Notes under the pieces: generated by a model
Told to the model about the DNA's origin: nothing
The model's input: only the letters and a program-made list of their open reading frames with translations
The model's database searches: none
Source: Pegoplata infirma
Taxonomy: Eukaryota > Arthropoda > Insecta > Diptera > Anthomyiidae
Assembly (NCBI GenBank): GCA_963921195.1
Contig: OY992536.1
Coordinates: forward strand, 109,332,778 to 109,396,777
DNA: 64,000 bases
Direction of reading: 5' to 3'
Program-made: the position numbers and the translations under genes
Part shown: positions 34,699 through 46,250 of the stretch, in pieces
How the letters are laid out: every line of letters begins with the position of its first letter
Numbering within the stretch: position 1 is the first letter of the stretch

Positions 34699-36998
34699 CA
34701 CCATTTCCAATTTTAATTCAGAAAATACAAATTATATTTCAAAAATTTCCAATTATATTTCAGAAATTTCCAATTATATTTCAAAAATTTCCAATTATAT
34801 TTCAAAAATTTCCAATTATATTTCAGAAATTTCCATTTATATTTCAAAAATTTCCAATTATAATTCAAAAATTTCTAAATATAATTCAAAAATTTCCAAT
34901 TATAATTCAAAAATTTCCATTTATAATTCAAAAAATTCCAATTATATTTCAAAAATTTCCATTTATATTTCAGAAATTTCCATTTATATTTCAAAACTTT
35001 CCATTTATATTTCAGAAATTTCCATTTATATTTCAGAATTTTTCATTTATATTTCAGAAATTTCCATTTATAATTCAGAAATTTCCAATTGTATTTCAGA
35101 AATTTCCATTTGTATTTCAAAATTTTCTAAATGCTTTTCAGAAAATTCCATTTGTATTTCAAAAATTTCCATTTGTATTTCAAAATTTTCCAAATGCTTT
35201 TCAGAAAATTCCATTTATATTTCAAAAATTTCCAATTATATTTCAAAATTTTCCAATTATATTTCAAAAATTTCCATTTGTATTTCAAAATTTTCCAAAT
35301 GCTTTTCAGAAAATTCCATTTGTATTTCAAAAATTTCCATTTGAATTTCAAAATTTTCCAAATGCTTTCAGAAAATTCCAATTGTATTTCAAAAATTTCT
35401 ATTTATAAGTATTTCAAAATTTTCCAAATGCTTTTCAGAAAATTCCAATTGTAATTCAAAATTTTCCATTCATATTTCAAAATTTTCCATTTATATTTAA
35501 GAAAATACAAATTGTATTTCAAAAAGTTTCTAATTTTATTAAGAAAACTGTAAGTGTATTTTTTATGATACAAATATTATAGAAACTATCAGACTATCCA
35601 AAACCCACACATCACCATCAATATTTTTCAAAAGAAAGTGGTTAACATTTTTCTTAACTTATCATTTTGATTCAAGAACAAATGATTCTAAAAGTGTGAA
35701 AAACCATCTTTAAAATGGTACCAACATATTTTGGAATTTCATGAATTTTAACCACAAAATTTAATGAAAGAAATTGAGGTTATGAGTGTCCGACTACTTT
35801 TTTTACCCACTGTATAACTGTTCAAAGGTATTAAGAATAAAATAACCTTTTTAAGATGAAAAATTTTATAAATTTTGCCTTGCATATTTCAGCTTAAAAA
35901 ATTCGTACAGACCTATAGCAAAACCATTATTGCAATTAATAGAGCTATGATTCTTAGTACGATTTTTTTAACAATGTCACTAAATGTCTCCAAGGGAACA
36001 CAAATTAAGGGTTTTCTTCATTCTTATCAGTTTTGTTGTATTTTTTTAAATTTCTCATTATCCTCCACAATCCTCCTCAAAGGAGGACTGATTTTTTCTG
36101 CAAGTTTTGATAATTTATCATGAATTATAATGAACTTATAATAACTACAAAGTGTAGGGAACTACACTTACAATTTTTTTAATTTATATAGAAAGTTTTT
36201 GAAATACAATTTGTATTTTCTTAAATATAAATGGAAAATTTTGAATTACAATTGGAATTTTCTGAAAAGCATTTGGAAAATTTTGAAATATAAATAGAAA
36301 TTTTTAAAATACAATTGGAATTTTCTGAAAAGCATTTGGAAAATTTTGAAATTCAAATGGAAATTTTTGAAATACAAATGGAATTTTCTGAAAAGCATTT
36401 GGAAAATTTTGAAATACAAATGGAAATTTTTTAAATACAATTGGAAAATTTTGAAATATAATTGGAAATTTTTGAAATATAAATGGAATTTTCTGAAAAG
36501 CATTTGGAAAATTTTGAAATACAAATGGAAATTTTTGAAATACAAATTGAATTTTCTGAAAAGCATTTAGAAAATTTTGAAATACAAATGGAAATTTCTG
36601 AAATACAATTGGAAATTTCTGAATTATAAATGGAAATTTCTGAAATATAAATGGAAAATTCTGAAATATAAATGGAAATTTCTGAAATATAAATGGAAAG
36701 TTTTGAAATATAAATGGAAATTTCTGAAATATAAATGGAAATTTTTGAAATATAATTGGAATTTTTTGAATTATAAATGGAAATTTTTGAATTATAATTG
36801 GAAATTTTTGAATTATATTTAGAAATTTTTGAATTATAATTGGAAATTTTTGAAATATAAATGGAAATTTCTGAAATATAATTGGAAATTTTTGAAATAT
36901 AATTGGAAATTTTTGAAATATAATTGGAAATTTCTGAAATATAATTGGAAAATTTTGAAATATAATTTGTATTTTCTGAATTAAAATTGGAAATGGTG
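34699..36998. mobile_element. 2.3-kb foldback element made of 21-bp repeats, TA target duplication
   Basis: Ends CACCATTTCCAATTTTAATT and its complement, flanked by TA (34697-34698, 36999-37000); copy A supplies the empty site. Each arm, about 820 bp, is a tandem array of a 21-bp unit (ATTTCCATTTATATTTCAAAA and variants with CAGAAAT, AATGCTTTT). The two arms mirror each other even in the order of variants. Because 21 is a multiple of 3, the arrays give long open frames with heptad repeats (KYKWKFL); these are not proteins. The core (about 35525-36180) includes GTCCGACTACTTTTTTTACCC at 35790, which resembles a Tc1-like terminus, and an 82-aa frame without clear homology. Confidence 0.85.
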
Positions 36999-37159
36999 TA
37001 GTTTAAATTGGCTTAAAATTAAATAATTTTGTTTTCCTTATTTTTGGGAAAATTATGAACTAAAACCAAGAAAAAAAATCTTTGGAGCCAAATCATTCCC
37101 TCTTTTTCTCAAAATTGAGTTAATTTTCCCAGATTTTAGTTCACTTTTTTTTTGAGTGT

Positions 37160-37548
37160 ATTGAAAGATTTATACAGTTGTGAAAACAATAAACTACAAA
37201 AATTTACGGAAAAATTTTTTATCAGTTAAATTATTTGTAACTGATTATACCGTATAATTTTACAGAAGTACGGTTTTTGTAGTTTGTTATTCAAAAAATT
37301 TTATTTTTACTTCACAAAATAAAAAATTGTAAACAGTTAAAATAACTGAAATATCGTTTGTTTTTACGGAATGTCTAGTCATTTATTAACGTTTAAAAAT
37401 AACTGAAAAAGTATGTTGTTTCAAGTGAAATATAAGTAGTCCGTTTTTTAAAAGGAAACACGATTGTTTTAAATGTTTTTTCAGTTGAATTTACTTACAA
37501 AATATTTTGAGTGTAGTTTTCTCACACAAAATTTTACTATAACATTTC
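37160..37548. other. Short non-coding gap
   Basis: AT-rich DNA with TACAG/CTGTA words and a TTTTGAGTGTAG end at 37507, probably the tail of another ACACTCA-type MITE. Its left limit was not resolved. Confidence 0.35.
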
Positions 37549-37556
37549 CTTTTAAT

Positions 37557-38694
37557 CAAGGACCGGAAAACGTTTTTTTATTTTGTTTTCATCAAAATAT
37601 TTATTTTTGTAGTTCAAAATGTTTTCTAATTTGTTCAAAAAAATAAAATAAAAATTTTTGTTTAAAAAAATAAATATCCATCATGATGAAAATCGAAAAA
37701 TATCTATTGCGATAAATATCAGAAAGGAGGAAAATAAAAATAATAAATATCCTTTTTTTCAACTTTTTTTTATATTTCAAATAAAATATTTCAAATAAAA
37801 TTTAAATAAATACACAAATAATTTTCATAACCGACATAAATAGTTCATCAAACCTCCAAATTTTAGAAAAACTACAAATGCAATTGGAAAACTACAAATT
37901 CAATTGTGCAGACAGGACCTTAAACCATTATAGCGCAAAGTTTAAGACTTAGATCTCTTTATCTGTAATAATTACAGAAGGCAAAAGTTAAAAAAACCGT
38001 TGAAAATGGCTAAATCTATCTTCTTTCCCTATATTCTTTAAGTTCTCCTTAAAACACAAAGTCAGAACACTTAAGAGATAATTTGAATGTTGGTCTGATA
38101 GATGCTTTATCGTTTTTAAGAAGTCATAAGACGGCAAGCATTGAAACATTTTATACATTGTTTTATCGCGGGTAAATTGAGATTTTTTTTATATGCCGGA
38201 ACTTAACTGTTAGATAGAACTCCTCATATTTGAATTTTTATTAAATCATTCATCGCGAGTGTTCCAAATAGCTGTTCAGAATCCCTTGTAAGTTTAGGTG
38301 AACACCAAAATGTTGCAAACGGGGGAAAAAGGCTTTATGAGCAGACATGTACCTAAAAAGGGTTTTTATTAATTAGAATTCGAACACATTGCCGTCAAAA
38401 AAGACAAAAATTTGTATTAGTTTATTTAATTTGAACGATGAAAATCAAAATTTGTATTTGTTTATTTTATTTTAATGATGAAAATAAAAAGATGAAAATA
38501 ATTTTCCTCTTTTTGATAAATATCGTAATGATATTTAAAATATTTTGATTTCGAACAATAAAAAATATTTTCAACTTTGATCGAAATAAAAATATCTTTA
38601 TTGAGAAATATTTTATTTTGAACACAAGTTTTTGTTTTTTTTTTGGATTAAAATTTAAATTGTTCGTTTTAAAAGTATTAAAATCGGGTCCCTG
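37557..38694. mobile_element. 1.14-kb non-autonomous hAT element
   Basis: Ends CAAGGACCGG and the complement of CAGGGACCCG. The 8-bp duplication CTTTTAAT is at 37549-37556 and 38695-38702. The interior is AT-rich with AAATAAAAATATTTTT words near both ends, and non-coding. Confidence 0.85.
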
Positions 38695-38702
38695 CTTTTA
38701 AT

Positions 38703-39549
38703 AAATAAGAAAAACCACGAAATAATATAAAACAACACGAGTTTAATAAATACTTATAATTAATCAATGACATTTAATTTTAAATTTCGTATAAAAATTC
38801 AAAAAAAAAAAATACAAATTATTTCGTGCCGCTCTGATCAGCTGTTTTTTGCGCGCGTAAACTAACAGACTAAACAGACGCGTCACGACAGGAGTCAAAA
38901 ACGGCAAATTTTATAAACAAAACTTAATGAAATTTTTTAACGAAACTACGAAATTTAATTAATCAAAATTAATGAAAATCTTGCACAATATGTATGAAAT
39001 TTCATTTAGCTTATGAAATATTTTACTGTTGTAATGAAACAACGTTAATGAATTCCATTCATTAGTGATATGAAGCGTTTTTCTATCAGTGAGGAGTTAC
39101 ATTTTTTTTTTTTTAAATGCATGGAGTTATTTAGGTTTTACATAAAAATTTATATTTTGCATTATTTTGTTTTCCAAATAACTTTTCAATGAGAAACTAT
39201 ATTCAAATTTCGATCTGACAGATTGATAGTAAATGAAATACACTTTATATTTTTGGTGTTATCTCAACTTTCGCATAAAGTAAAGTTAACTAGTTTTTCC
39301 GTACTGCCACAGAATTTATGAAAAAAAGTATGTATCCCACTTAAATACACTTTCATAATATTGGGTAGTTTGATATGGAATTGTTCGACTTTTCTAACAT
39401 TTTAAATATAAAGTTTTAAGACCAAAAGCCAATCGACGAATTTCGACAAAAGTAATTTTTCGTACTACCCTAATATACATACAATGACATTCAAAATGTT
39501 AAGTGCAGCATAGTTTCCGGTGCAGAAAGACTTAAAGGGGGACATAAAC
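38703..39549. other. Remainder of the interrupted repeat, then unclassified DNA
   Basis: 38703-39080 resembles 29790-29950 (AACCACGA, CACGAGTTTAATAAATA). 39080-39540 is AT-rich with no recognised gene or repeat. Confidence 0.4.
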
Positions 39550-39683
39550 AAGTCCGGTTTCCGCTGCTAAGTAACGATGATTTCCATGTCTATGATTTCA
39601 AGCAGTTAACTAAAAAGTGTATTTCGAGAAAAGCTCAAAGGGAACAAAATGAAGTCCGGTTTCCGCTGCTAAGTAACGATGAT
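39550..39683 (+). repeat. Perfect 32-bp direct repeat, two copies
   Basis: AAGTCCGGTTTCCGCTGCTA followed by AGTAACGATGAT occurs at 39550-39581 and 39652-39683, 102 bp apart. Less conserved similarity extends upstream (AAAGGG.A.A.AA), so this is a tandem duplication of about 100 bp with one conserved half. Confidence 0.85.
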
Positions 39684-40324
39684 GAGCTATTCAATGGTTT
39701 AGTTTTTGTTAAGAACCGTTTTTAACAACGTTATAATATACAGTAAAAACCAAATTTTAAAAATCATTACATTAAAAAAAGAGAAAGCTATTTGGCTCTG
39801 CCTAATAAAATATACTCTGAACACTTTCTCCATTTTAGCATTATTTTTCTCAAATTTTTCTATTTTTTTCTTTTTTTTTAATTCGCCTTTATTTTTATAT
39901 TCTCCACTAAAATTAATAAAATTGGGCATATTAACGTTTGGCATTCCGTTTGTAGGTGAGCGAAATATCGGTCTGGGACCCCATAAAGTACATATCGCTC
40001 ATTTACTTGTATAGTGACCAGTGGCGGGTACAGCTTTTGCTTTTGGAGGGGGGAATTTTTTTTTTTTTACTTCGAGTAAAAAAAATCATAAATTCACCTT
40101 TGTCGGACGAACAAAAACATAGCTTTTTTTTTGCAAAAAAAAAACTATGCGAAAGCTATAAAATCTATAAATTTATTAGTGTTTGTTGAAGGAGGGTTGT
40201 TTTTCATTATCATATTTAGTTTAAATCAATTTTTTTTTAACATGTTTTAAAACAAAATTGTAAATTTTCATATACATACAAAAAGTCTCAGATTCTAACA
40301 CATTTGATGTATTAAAAAGTCTAA
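39684..40324 (+). other. Non-coding DNA with a fragment of the fly TATACCCTC repeat
   Basis: 39938-40010 holds GGCATTCCGTTTGTAGGTGAGC and CGAAATATCGGTCTGGGACC, a truncated copy. At 40018 CAGTGGCGGGTACAGC looks like a hAT-type 5' terminus but no partner end was found. The 102-, 81- and 77-aa frames here overlap on both strands and are chance. Confidence 0.5.
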
Positions 40325-41555
40325 AGCCTGTATTACTTTAAACGTCCATGAAACGTAGACTCTTAAACAAAATTCAGTAATAGTACATTCACACTTACCT
40401 CGAAACCCCGTTGAAACCTCGTACTTTCAATTTTAAAACTCGACTGTTCACACACGAAAGTTTTGACATTTATCTAGTTTTCGAAAACTAGAACAAAAAA
40501 AAAAATATCTTAAAAAACGATTTAAGCAATGCAGAAATTATTTTTCTGACGGTTTTATTTTTGTTTTATTCCAAATATATAAATATTTTGATGAAATTTT
40601 ATAAATAAATTGATTTATTTATTTTTTTATTTTTGGCATTTTCCCATTTTCCCTATTTCTTATTGTTGCACAGTGGTAAAAATACGTAGAATTATGAAAT
40701 TTAAAAGGTTTCGATCGTACTTTCGTTGAAACCTCACAACAAAAAGGTTTCAATTTGTGAGGGAAAATACGTATTTTCAAATGAGGTTTGGCACGAAACC
40801 TCGTTAAACGGGGTTTCAAGGCCAATCTGAACGTACTATAAGTCAAAATAGTACAGAACATTTTTATTTATGGTTTGTTTGTGTCTAACGCTTGTCTCGT
40901 CGCAACGTAGAGAAATTCTGTTGAAAATATAATTTCTCTACATTTCAACGTGACAAAAAATACAATGCGTTACAGGGATGGAAAATCAGAATTTTGAAAT
41001 GGTACTGGAGCTTAACCAAAAAGGTACTTTTTCGCCCTCGACGGTACTAAAAAAAATTAATATCCAGTTTATGTACGACGAACGTCATTCGTCTGTGACG
41101 AATTTGCATGTCTTTTGTTACAATAACAAAATACATTGTTACAATAACAAAATATTGTTCGTCGTACAGAAAATGGGCACAATTTAATACAAAAGTTCTT
41201 AAATTGAGGACATCCTTATCCATTTATTTATTTTTTTTAGAAAAAACTCCAATAAAGGTTGACCAAAATTAAAAATATCATTTATTTAAAGCTTTATTTA
41301 AAGCTTTAGATTTGGTTGAAAAAATTTATGAAATCGTCTGGTATAGAAAAGGTACTAAATCAGTCGCGGGGGTACTACGGTATCTTTGAGAGTAAAAAAG
41401 TACTGAAAAAAGTACTAAAGTACTAACTTTTCCATCCCTGATGCGTTAGACAAAAACAAAACATAAATAAAAATGCTCTGTACTTTTTTTACTTACTCAA
41501 TTTTGTTTAAGAGTCTACGTTTCATGTACGTTTAAAGTAATTCAGTCTTAAATCT
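40325..41555. mobile_element. Foldback with two insertions
   Basis: The left-arm words TTACTTTAAACGTCCATGAAAC, split as GTAGACTCTTAAACAAAATT and CATTTTTATTTATG, reappear inverted at 41445-41545. The left arm is interrupted at about 40380-40845 by a MITE (TAGTACATTCACAC and GAAACCCCGTT inverted near 40835). The centre is interrupted at 40973 by a hAT-type MITE. Confidence 0.75.
40973..41440. mobile_element. 468-bp hAT-type MITE (CAGGGATGGAAAA ends)
   Basis: Ends CAGGGATGGAAAA and the complement of CAGGGATGGAAAAG. The 8-bp duplication ATGCGTTA is at 40965-40972 and 41441-41448. GGTACT/AGTACT words recur inside both ends. It contains a small duplication of TTACAATAACAAAATA. The 69-aa frame is chance. 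Confidence 0.92.
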
Positions 41556-41559
41556 GAGA

Positions 41560-42990
41560 ATTTTTCAATAGAAGAAATTGACAAAAAAAAATTCTCAGAA
41601 TCTAAAATTTCTTCTTCACGAAAAATGTCACAGAATCTGAGACTTTTTTTCGTATAGAAAAAAATTCAGATTCTAATTGTAAGAACTTGTTTCCACAGCA
41701 AAAGTCTCAGATACTTTTTACTATAGAAAAAGTCTCATATTTTGAAGCATTTTTGATATATTTTTCCTAAGAAAAGGTCTCAGATTATTACATTGGTTTC
41801 GTACTGAAAAAATTTTAGATTCTGAGACCTTTTTGTTATAGAAAACGTCTGAGATTCTTAGACATTTTTCCTATAAAAAAGTCTCAGATTCTGAGACCTT
41901 TTTCCAAAAGACCTTTTTCCCATAGAAAAAGTCTCAGATTCTTAGTCATTTTTTTTTTTTGTAGAAAAAGTATCAGATTATTTGACCTTTTTCCTAGAAA
42001 AAGTCTCAGATTCTCAGACCGTATTCATAACGGAAAAGACCTAAATTCTGAGACGTTTTTCCTATAGAAAAAGTCTCAGATTCTGAGACCTTTTTCTTAC
42101 ATAAAGATTATAGCATTTTTTCAAAAGAAAACGTCACAGATTTTGAGACTTATTTCCTATAGAAGAAGTCTCAGATATTAATTCATTTTTCCTACAGAAA
42201 AAGTGCAAAATTCTTAGATTCTGAGACCTTTTTCCTATAGAAAAAGTCTTACATTCTTAGTCATTTTTCCCATAGAAAAAGTCTCAGAATCTGCGACCTA
42301 CTTCCAATTGTGTAAGTTTCAACTTCTGAGACTTTTTTTCAACATAAAAAGTCTCAGATTTTGAGACATTTTTCTTTTTAAAAAAGACTCAGATTCTGAG
42401 ATCTTTTTTTTTTTTAAAAGTCTCAAATTTAGAGATTTTGATAGACCTTTTTCCTATCGAAAAAGTCTCAGATTCCGTGACCTTTTTCCTATAAATAAGT
42501 TTTAAAGTTTGAGACCTTTTTCCCATAGAAAAATTCTTACACTCTGAAACCTTTTGCTTTAGAAAAAGTCTTAGGTTCTGAGCCTTTTAAAATTTGAGAA
42601 CTCTTTAACAAAAATCCAAAAAAGAAAACGTTTGAGGACGTGAAAAATTTTAGTTTTTCTGTACCATTTTCTATAGAAAAAGTCTTAGATTCCGTGATCT
42701 TTTTGTTTTTGTTATAAGTCTCGATTCTAAGACCTTTTTCCCACAGAATAATTCTCAAATTCCGAAATATTTTTTCTTTACAAAAAGTCTCAGATTTTTC
42801 ACAAAGAAAATTTTCAACCCTCAAGCATTTTCTTTTACGGATTTTTGTAGAAGAATTCCCAAATTAAAAATAAAATTAGAAGTACTATTAACGCTTGAGT
42901 CACATTTTTTATCTAAGTTAAAGATTGGGGCCACTTCAATAGCAAAATTTCAGATTCTGAGAAAATTTTTTTATTTTTTTGGATTTAAGG
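41560..42990. repeat. Satellite of ~35-40-bp units, each made of two palindromes
   Basis: The consensus alternates GTCTCAGATTCTGAGAC, a near-perfect palindrome, with TTTTTCCTATAGAAAAA, a second palindrome. Dozens of diverged units are visible, best around 41830-42300. A further block lies at 45530-45740. The frame at 42537-42824 is a translation of the satellite. Confidence 0.85.
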
Positions 42991-43927
42991 ACATTCAAAA
43001 CATTTGTTTTCTTAATCATTTCTCCAAATTTTCAGATTCTAATATAATATTAATATAATAATTTTGTTCCCATTTTTTATTTATTGTTGTCATTTAATTT
43101 AAAATTTTTTTATTTCAACCTAACTGAGAACTGGTAACAATGACTGTCGAATCGTTGTAGCGATGTAGGGTTTTGGACGGAATCGAACCCACGACCCCTG
43201 TTTCATAGGCTAACACGCTACCAGTAACCTAAAGGGGCCTGATACTAAGACATTCTGAATAAATTTTCCAAAATAGTTTTACATACGTTAGACTGTCAAA
43301 ATTTTTAAGATTTTAAGATATTTTTCCTATTCCTATGTGGTAGACAAGCATTTTTTATGTTAACCAAATTAAGATCCTGTATTCTATATAAAAAAAACGT
43401 ATTCTAAATAAATTTTTATAACAAAATTCATAATAAGATTGACAGATATTTTTTCACAGAAACTTTTCAGAATAAGTTACATTTTTCCCTTTAAAAGTTT
43501 TAAAATTTTCGTATAAAAGTTTTTAGATTTTTTCTATCAAAAATTTTCGGATTTCGAGATTTTTTTCCCTCGGAAATTTTTTTTAGAAATTTTTTTTAGA
43601 AATTTTTTTTTCTTCTTTTTCTTTTCTTTCCTTTTCTTTCTTTTTTCTTTTTTCCCTTTTTTTTTTTTCTTTTTAAAATTTGGTCTGCGGGAAATTTTCC
43701 CTTTCCCGCCCCCCTTGTACCCACGCATGAGTGTCATTACTCAAAAAACCTGATTTTTGAGTTAATGATACAGAACTATTTGTAACGTCATGCTTTATAT
43801 TGTGTCAAAAATTCGTATTAATATCTTTTAAACTTCACGTTTGAAAAGAGAACACACCATTAGAACACACATTAGAACACACCATTATTATATTGTCAAT
43901 GCACACAGAAAAAAGCGAATTGTTATA
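42991..43927. other. Non-coding DNA with a pyrimidine tract
   Basis: Contains the tRNA-like module at 43171 and a CTTTT-rich tract (43560-43680), which yields a lysine-rich chance frame on the minus strand. Near 43860-43885 AGAACACACCATT is duplicated. No gene was seen. Confidence 0.5.
43171..43231 (-). other. tRNA-like module (pseudo-tRNA or SINE head)
   Basis: On the minus strand ACTGGTAGCGTGTTAGCC resembles a D-arm/A box. CCTATGAAACAGG could form a short anticodon arm with GAA in the loop, and GTGGGTTCGATTCCG is a perfect B box. Acceptor stem pairing is poor and no CCA-proximal stem is evident, so a functional tRNA is unlikely. Confidence 0.5.
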
Positions 43928-44112
43928 TTAACCACCATATTTGTGAATACAATTAATTTTTTCACTGAAAGTGCTCCGGAAATTTGTAATATCAGCAAAC
44001 GTTTGTAAATTTTGATTGTTAAAAAAAGATTTTTTTTCAACAAAGAAATTTAAAAAAACACAAACACAATTTCTTGATTTGACAAATGATTTTTTATTTT
44101 CAACAAAGAAAT

Positions 44113-44379
44113 TTAACAAACACAAAGACTTTTTATTGACATGATAATAGAATTTTGAAATAAAACTACTTTACTGGGTTTGTTGAAAATATGGACTATC
44201 AGGCGGCAGTTTTTACTAAATGTTTGGTTGATTTCATGCTCGGTTAATTTACAATTGATGTTTGTTGATTTAAATTTGACGATTTTATTTTCTGCACAGT
44301 ATGAAATTATAATTCGAAAAAATGCTTTGAAAGAATTTTGTAAGCGATTAGCCAATGGTTTTTTGTTATTAAAAGCCAT
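44113..44379 (-). CDS. Uncharacterised 88-residue open frame
   Basis: The frame starts ATG and reads MAFNNKKPLANRLQNSFKAF, then KLTEHEINQTFSKNCRLIVH and ends after SIKSLCVC. Unlike most frames in this window its composition is mixed (K, N, S, C, E, H) rather than dominated by F/K/N runs, and it includes a hydrophobic middle. I do not recognise a family. It could be a small gene, an exon fragment or chance. Just downstream, 44030-44110 holds two copies of a ~65-bp unit (CAACAAAGAAATTTAA), which argues for repeat-derived DNA. No splice signals or poly(A) signal were convincing. Confidence 0.2.
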   Translation of the reverse strand: MAFNNKKPLANRLQNSFKAFFRIIISYCAENKIVKFKSTNINCKLTEHEINQTFSKNCRLIVHIFNKPSKVVLFQNSIIMSIKSLCVC

Positions 44380-44516
44380 TTAAAATATAAATTTTAAATT
44401 CAAATTTATTAAAATATACACTTGAAATTAAAATTTATTAATTTTCGTAATACGCCAGTTTTTTTTAGAACTTTCCCAAAGTTTGTCAAAAAAAATTCTA
44501 AAAGCATATTTAATTA

Positions 44517-45146
44517 TACAGTGCAACACCCAAAATCGGAATGGGATGAAACCAAAAGCAAATGAAAGTTGACATATTCCATAACAAACCCCTCAAGGCT
44601 TTTTTCTAGTTCAGAGCTAGATTTTGTTTTACACGCATTTGAAGTTAGTGCACTTTTATTATAATTATAATAATAAATGCTTGAAAACTGTATTAGTGGC
44701 GAATGATTAATATTGTAATTGCCTTTAAATAACAATCATACGCAACGGTGTCCAGTGATTTATATTAATAATTGCCTTTAAATAACAATCATACGCAACG
44801 GTGTACAGAGGTTTATTTTAATAATTTGGCTATTCAGTAAATAGGTACTGGACCGATTGCAGCAAAATTCATACCAGTCATAGCTGAAGTAATTTTGAGC
44901 TTAAGTTTGGAAACTGGACCCTACATGTCTAATAAGGGCACCACCAGGGGCCTTTAAAGTAGGACATGTTTAGTACACAAAAACTTTAAATGCTTTAAAA
45001 TCACCAATTTAAAATGCGTGTAAAATAAAATCTAGCTCTGACCTAAAAAAAAGGCTTTGAGGGTTTTGTTATGGAAAACGTCAGCTTTCATTTGCTTTTG
45101 GTTTCATCCCATTCCGATTCCGAAAGTTTGATTTTGTATCACTGTG
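44517..45146. mobile_element. Foldback with CAGTG/CACTG ends
   Basis: The left arm (CGGAATGGGATGAAACC, AAAGCAAATGAAAG, TTCCATAACAAACCC, AGAGCTAGATTTTGTTTTAC) reads inverted at 45145-45005. The interior carries a ~56-bp tandem duplication (TTGCCTTTAAATAACAATCA then TACGCAACGGTGT at 44718 and 44774). The class is uncertain; no target duplication was resolved. Confidence 0.72.
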
Positions 45147-46250
45147 TTATTAATTACTTTAATACCAACCAAAATTAAAAAAAAAAAAATCTGGTATTCT
45201 CCAAGTTTTCAAAATTTACATTTTTTTGTCCAAAAATCAGTTTTAATTAATTTCTTTCATCAAAAACCCAAAAAAAGAATTGTGAATTTCTGACTTGTTG
45301 TTAGACAATTTTTTAGTTCTAAAAGTGCTTTAATAGTACCATATTTTCTGGTTTTAAAGCGCAACGACATACCGTTTACTGTGGTTATCATTTTAAACGC
45401 TGAGAGAGTACTTAACTGTGATGCTTTCCCAGCACATAAGCCACCATATATATTACTTTTCCAGTCCTCTCCCGTCCGTGTTTTTCTACCTGGGATGTCT
45501 CATCTGATATTTTTTTAATTGGAAAAATTTCTCAGAATCTGAGGTTTTTTCTATAAGAAAATTAAATGACAGTCTAAGATTTTTCTATAGAACAAATGTC
45601 TCCGAATCTAAGACTTTTTCTGTAGGAAAATTGACTCTGAATATGAAACTTTATCAACATGAAAAATGCGTCAGAAACTGAGACTTTTTCTATACGAAAT
45701 ATGTCTAACAATCAGAGTCTAAAATGTTTTCCATACGCAAAATTTGTACCAATTAAAAAAATATAAAATCATAATAGAAAAACAATTTTTCTTGTCGTGC
45801 GCCTTTTTGCTTTCCATGGGGCCCAAGGGCCCCGCCATACCTTAAAACGGCCCTGTGTGAAGCATAAAAAGTATAATTTGTCGACCAGTATAATAAAAAC
45901 TGCACTTTGTACATTTTAAACACTCAATAACCTTTAAATAAAACTTAACAAAAGTGAAAATTTCCCATTAATTGCACTCTTACACACACATATAAACACA
46001 TTTTGAAACTTTCACTCTTTTTGGTATGTGTATGTATTGTATTATTGTTTTCATTTCAATGAAACCTATTGTTGATGTATGCAAAGAGCATGACGTTTCT
46101 AAATGTATTTAGAAATGTCCTGTCATTCAACTGTCACTTGTTTTATAAATGTATGGCGGCTCCTTTTGTGTCTTTTTTATTTTGTTTTTTATTATAAACA
46201 ATTTCAAAATAACTGTAAAAAATTTTATGTACATAATGTACACTAGAGTG
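45147..46250. other. Non-coding DNA with satellite block and a GC-rich terminus
   Basis: 45530-45740 repeats the palindromic satellite of 41560 (CTCAGAATCTGAGG). At 45816-45852 the minus strand reads CAGGGCCGTTTTAAGG and then GGGGCCCTTGGGCCCC, a hAT-like GC-rich end whose partner was not found. The remainder is AT-rich with nothing recognised. Confidence 0.45.

Larger units (their letters stand above)
30087..37159 (+). mobile_element. ACACT-ended element, copy C, split by two large insertions
   Basis: Left end TACACTGAAAAAAAAGAC, right end TTTTTTGAGTGTA, with TA at both borders. Own sequence is 30087-30343, 34031-34698 and 36999-37159, colinear with copy A. The two interruptions are the Helitron-like element 30344-34030 and the foldback 34699-36998. 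Comparison with copy A fixes both insertion points to the base. Confidence 0.88.

Noticed and set aside
35875..36123. Possible Tc1-like transposase remnant in the foldback core
   Set aside because: Only a terminus-like GTCCGACTACTTTTTTTACCC word is convincing; translated frames show no DDE motif.
35127..36822. Open frames with seven-residue repeats (KYKWKFL) on both strands, like coiled coils
   Set aside because: They are translations of a 21-bp tandem repeat read in any frame divisible by three; both strands are open and the units are non-coding foldback arms.
40018..40060. hAT terminus CAGTGGCGGGTACAGC
   Set aside because: No matching inverted end or 8-bp duplication could be found within the window.
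41560..42990. CRISPR-like array
   Set aside because: Repeats are palindromic but contiguous, diverged and without unique spacers; the genome is eukaryotic.
43171..43231. tRNA-Phe (GAA) gene on the minus strand
   Set aside because: B box and a GAA-like loop are present, but acceptor and anticodon stems pair poorly; recorded only as a tRNA-like module.
43537..43737. Lysine-rich 66-aa minus frame, nucleolar-protein-like
   Set aside because: It is the translation of a CTTTT-rich low-complexity tract.
45816..45852. GC-rich hAT-like end CAGGGCCGTTTTAAGG on the minus strand
   Set aside because: The partner end was not found, so no element is called.
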